A stretch of 13,350 nt of DNA, from assembly GCA_016866375.1 (NCBI GenBank), contig VGMK01000040.1, positions 1-13,350 on the forward strand. Direction: 5' to 3'. Below the pieces are notes generated by a model. The model made no database searches. It saw only the letters and a list, made by a program, of their open reading frames with translations, and had not been told where the DNA came from. Source of the stretch: Bacteroidota bacterium (GTDB lineage Bacteria > Bacteroidota > Bacteroidia > Flavobacteriales_D > Crocinitomicaceae). Both the position numbers and the translations under genes were made by a program. Below, one piece after another: positions 12,408 to 13,350 of the stretch (positions are counted from its first letter, which is position 1; each line of letters opens with the position of its first letter).

Positions 12408-13350
12408 ATGTTTGAAAATCTTACCGATAAATTTGAAAGGGCATTTAAAGTCCTTAAAGGGCAGGGCCAAATTACAGAGATAAATGTTGCAGAAACATTA
12501 AAAGAAGTAAGGCGGGCTCTTTTGGACGCGGACGTCAACTTCAATACCGCCAAGCAATTTACAAATATTGTCAAGGATAAAGCTCTTGGCAGAGATGTTT
12601 TAACAGCTGTTTCTCCGGGTCAGTTAATGGTGAAGATTTGCCATGAAGAATTGGTGGAGTTGATGGGAGGAAATGAATCTGAAATTAATTTAAAAAGTAG
12701 TCCGGCGATAGTTCTTATGTCAGGGCTCCAGGGCTCAGGAAAAACTACTTTTTCAGGAAAATTAGGGAACTATTTAAAATCTAAAAAAGGGAAAAATGTC
12801 TTGCTTGTAGCATGTGATGTTTACCGTCCAGCAGCAATTGATCAATTACACGTATTGGGAGAGCAGCTTGGCATTGAAGTTTATTCAAATCGCGAGGAGA
12901 AAAATCCGGTTAAAATTGCTCAAGATGCGGTGATTCACGCAAGAAGTAAAGGATTTAATGTTGTAATAGTGGATACTGCAGGCCGTCTTGCAATAGATGA
13001 ACAAATGATGGATGAAATTGCACGTGTTAAATCTGCAATAAAACCGAGTGAAACGCTTTTTGTCGTTGACTCAATGACTGGACAAGATGCTGTGAATACC
13101 GCCAAAGCTTTTAATGAAAAGATCAGTTTTGATGGAGTGGTTCTAACAAAATTGGACGGCGATACGAGGGGTGGGGCGGCACTTTCTATTAAGGCAGTTG
13201 TTAATAAACCCATAAAATTCGTTGGTACTGGTGAAAAAATGGATGCCCTAGACGTTTTCTATCCGAAACGAATGGCGGATAGGATTTTAGGAATGGGTGA
13301 TGTCGTTTCCTTGGTAGAAAAGGCACAGGAGCAATTTGATGAAGAAGAGG
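12408..13350 (+). CDS. ffh: Signal recognition particle protein Ffh (SRP54), 5' part
   Basis: The frame is open from ATG 12408 to the window end (314 codons seen). Ffh is the GTPase of the signal recognition particle: it binds signal peptides of nascent membrane proteins and delivers ribosomes to FtsY at the membrane. The N domain helices fill residues 1 to about 95 (MFENLTDKFERAF, then EVRRALLDADVNF). The G domain has GLQGSGKTT (106-114, P-loop), DVYRPAAIDQL (137-147, insertion-box side), DTAGR (189-193), TKLDGDTRGGAAL (247-259) and GTGEK (273-277). The methionine-rich M domain that binds SRP RNA and signal peptides lies beyond the window. Length and motifs are normal. Confidence 0.96.
   Translation, partial: MFENLTDKFERAFKVLKGQGQITEINVAETLKEVRRALLDADVNFNTAKQFTNIVKDKALGRDVLTAVSPGQLMVKICHEELVELMGGNESEINLKSSPAIVLMSGLQGSGKTTFSGKLGNYLKSKKGKNVLLVACDVYRPAAIDQLHVLGEQLGIEVYSNREEKNPVKIAQDAVIHARSKGFNVVIVDTAGRLAIDEQMMDEIARVKSAIKPSETLFVVDSMTGQDAVNTAKAFNEKISFDGVVLTKLDGDTRGGAALSIKAVVNKPIKFVGTGEKMDALDVFYPKRMADRILGMGDVVSLVEKAQEQFDEEE

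Noticed and set aside
12935..13213. Open minus-strand frame of 92 residues
   Set aside because: It lies fully antisense to the highly conserved G domain of ffh and encodes nothing recognisable.
1..13350. Mobile element, CRISPR array, phage remnant, tRNA or riboswitch
   Set aside because: No transposase or integrase motifs, no regularly spaced repeats, no cloverleaf with CCA end and no long structured leader were found on reading both strands.

Overview
This window comes from an AT-rich member of the Bacteroidota, most likely Flavobacteriia or a close relative. Four things support this: a PorQ-type protein of the type IX secretion system, a GlsA/GlsB-like acyltransferase pair for amino-acid lipids, promoter-like boxes of the TAnnTTTG type in place of TATAAT, and almost no Shine-Dalgarno sequences before the genes. 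No tRNA, rRNA, CRISPR array, insertion sequence or phage gene was seen. The content is chromosomal and mostly housekeeping.

Left part (1-3321): the last 48 codons of prolyl-tRNA synthetase (proS) are followed at once by the tRNA1(Val) adenine-37 methyltransferase gene (trmN6). An M28-family secreted zinc peptidase faces it tail to tail. Then come a 70-residue Cys-containing lipoprotein with its own promoter-like boxes and a clear intrinsic terminator, and porQ on the minus strand.

Middle (3429-6357): two plus-strand genes 3 bases apart encode an unrecognised 203-residue protein and an ECF-type sigma factor. Their unit ends in stop codons that overlap those of the converging glsA-glsB lipid pair, whose two genes share an ATGA stop/start overlap.

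Minus-strand cluster (6425-10298): the order of transcription is a class I/II PLP aminotransferase, a DUF1801 gene broken by an in-frame TAA, a DnaQ-like exonuclease fused to a UvrC-type GIY-YIG half, and a PhnP-like metallo-beta-lactamase-fold phosphodiesterase. Gaps are 1 to 10 bases or the genes overlap, so this is very probably one operon. The nonsense codon is the most striking single observation: everything on both sides of it is still in one frame and well conserved.

Right part (10397-13350): a minus-strand pair of membrane proteins (a CPBP-family putative protease, then a PAP2 phosphatase, overlapping by 11 bases) diverges from a second ECF sigma factor. The 5' two thirds of ffh, the SRP GTPase, follows and runs off the window end.

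I did not find a convincing new multi-gene defence or mobile system. The best candidates for something undescribed are the unknown-protein/sigma pair at 3429-4628 and the exonuclease-UvrC fusion with its one-base-spaced phosphodiesterase. Family assignments come from motif recognition only; no database search was run.
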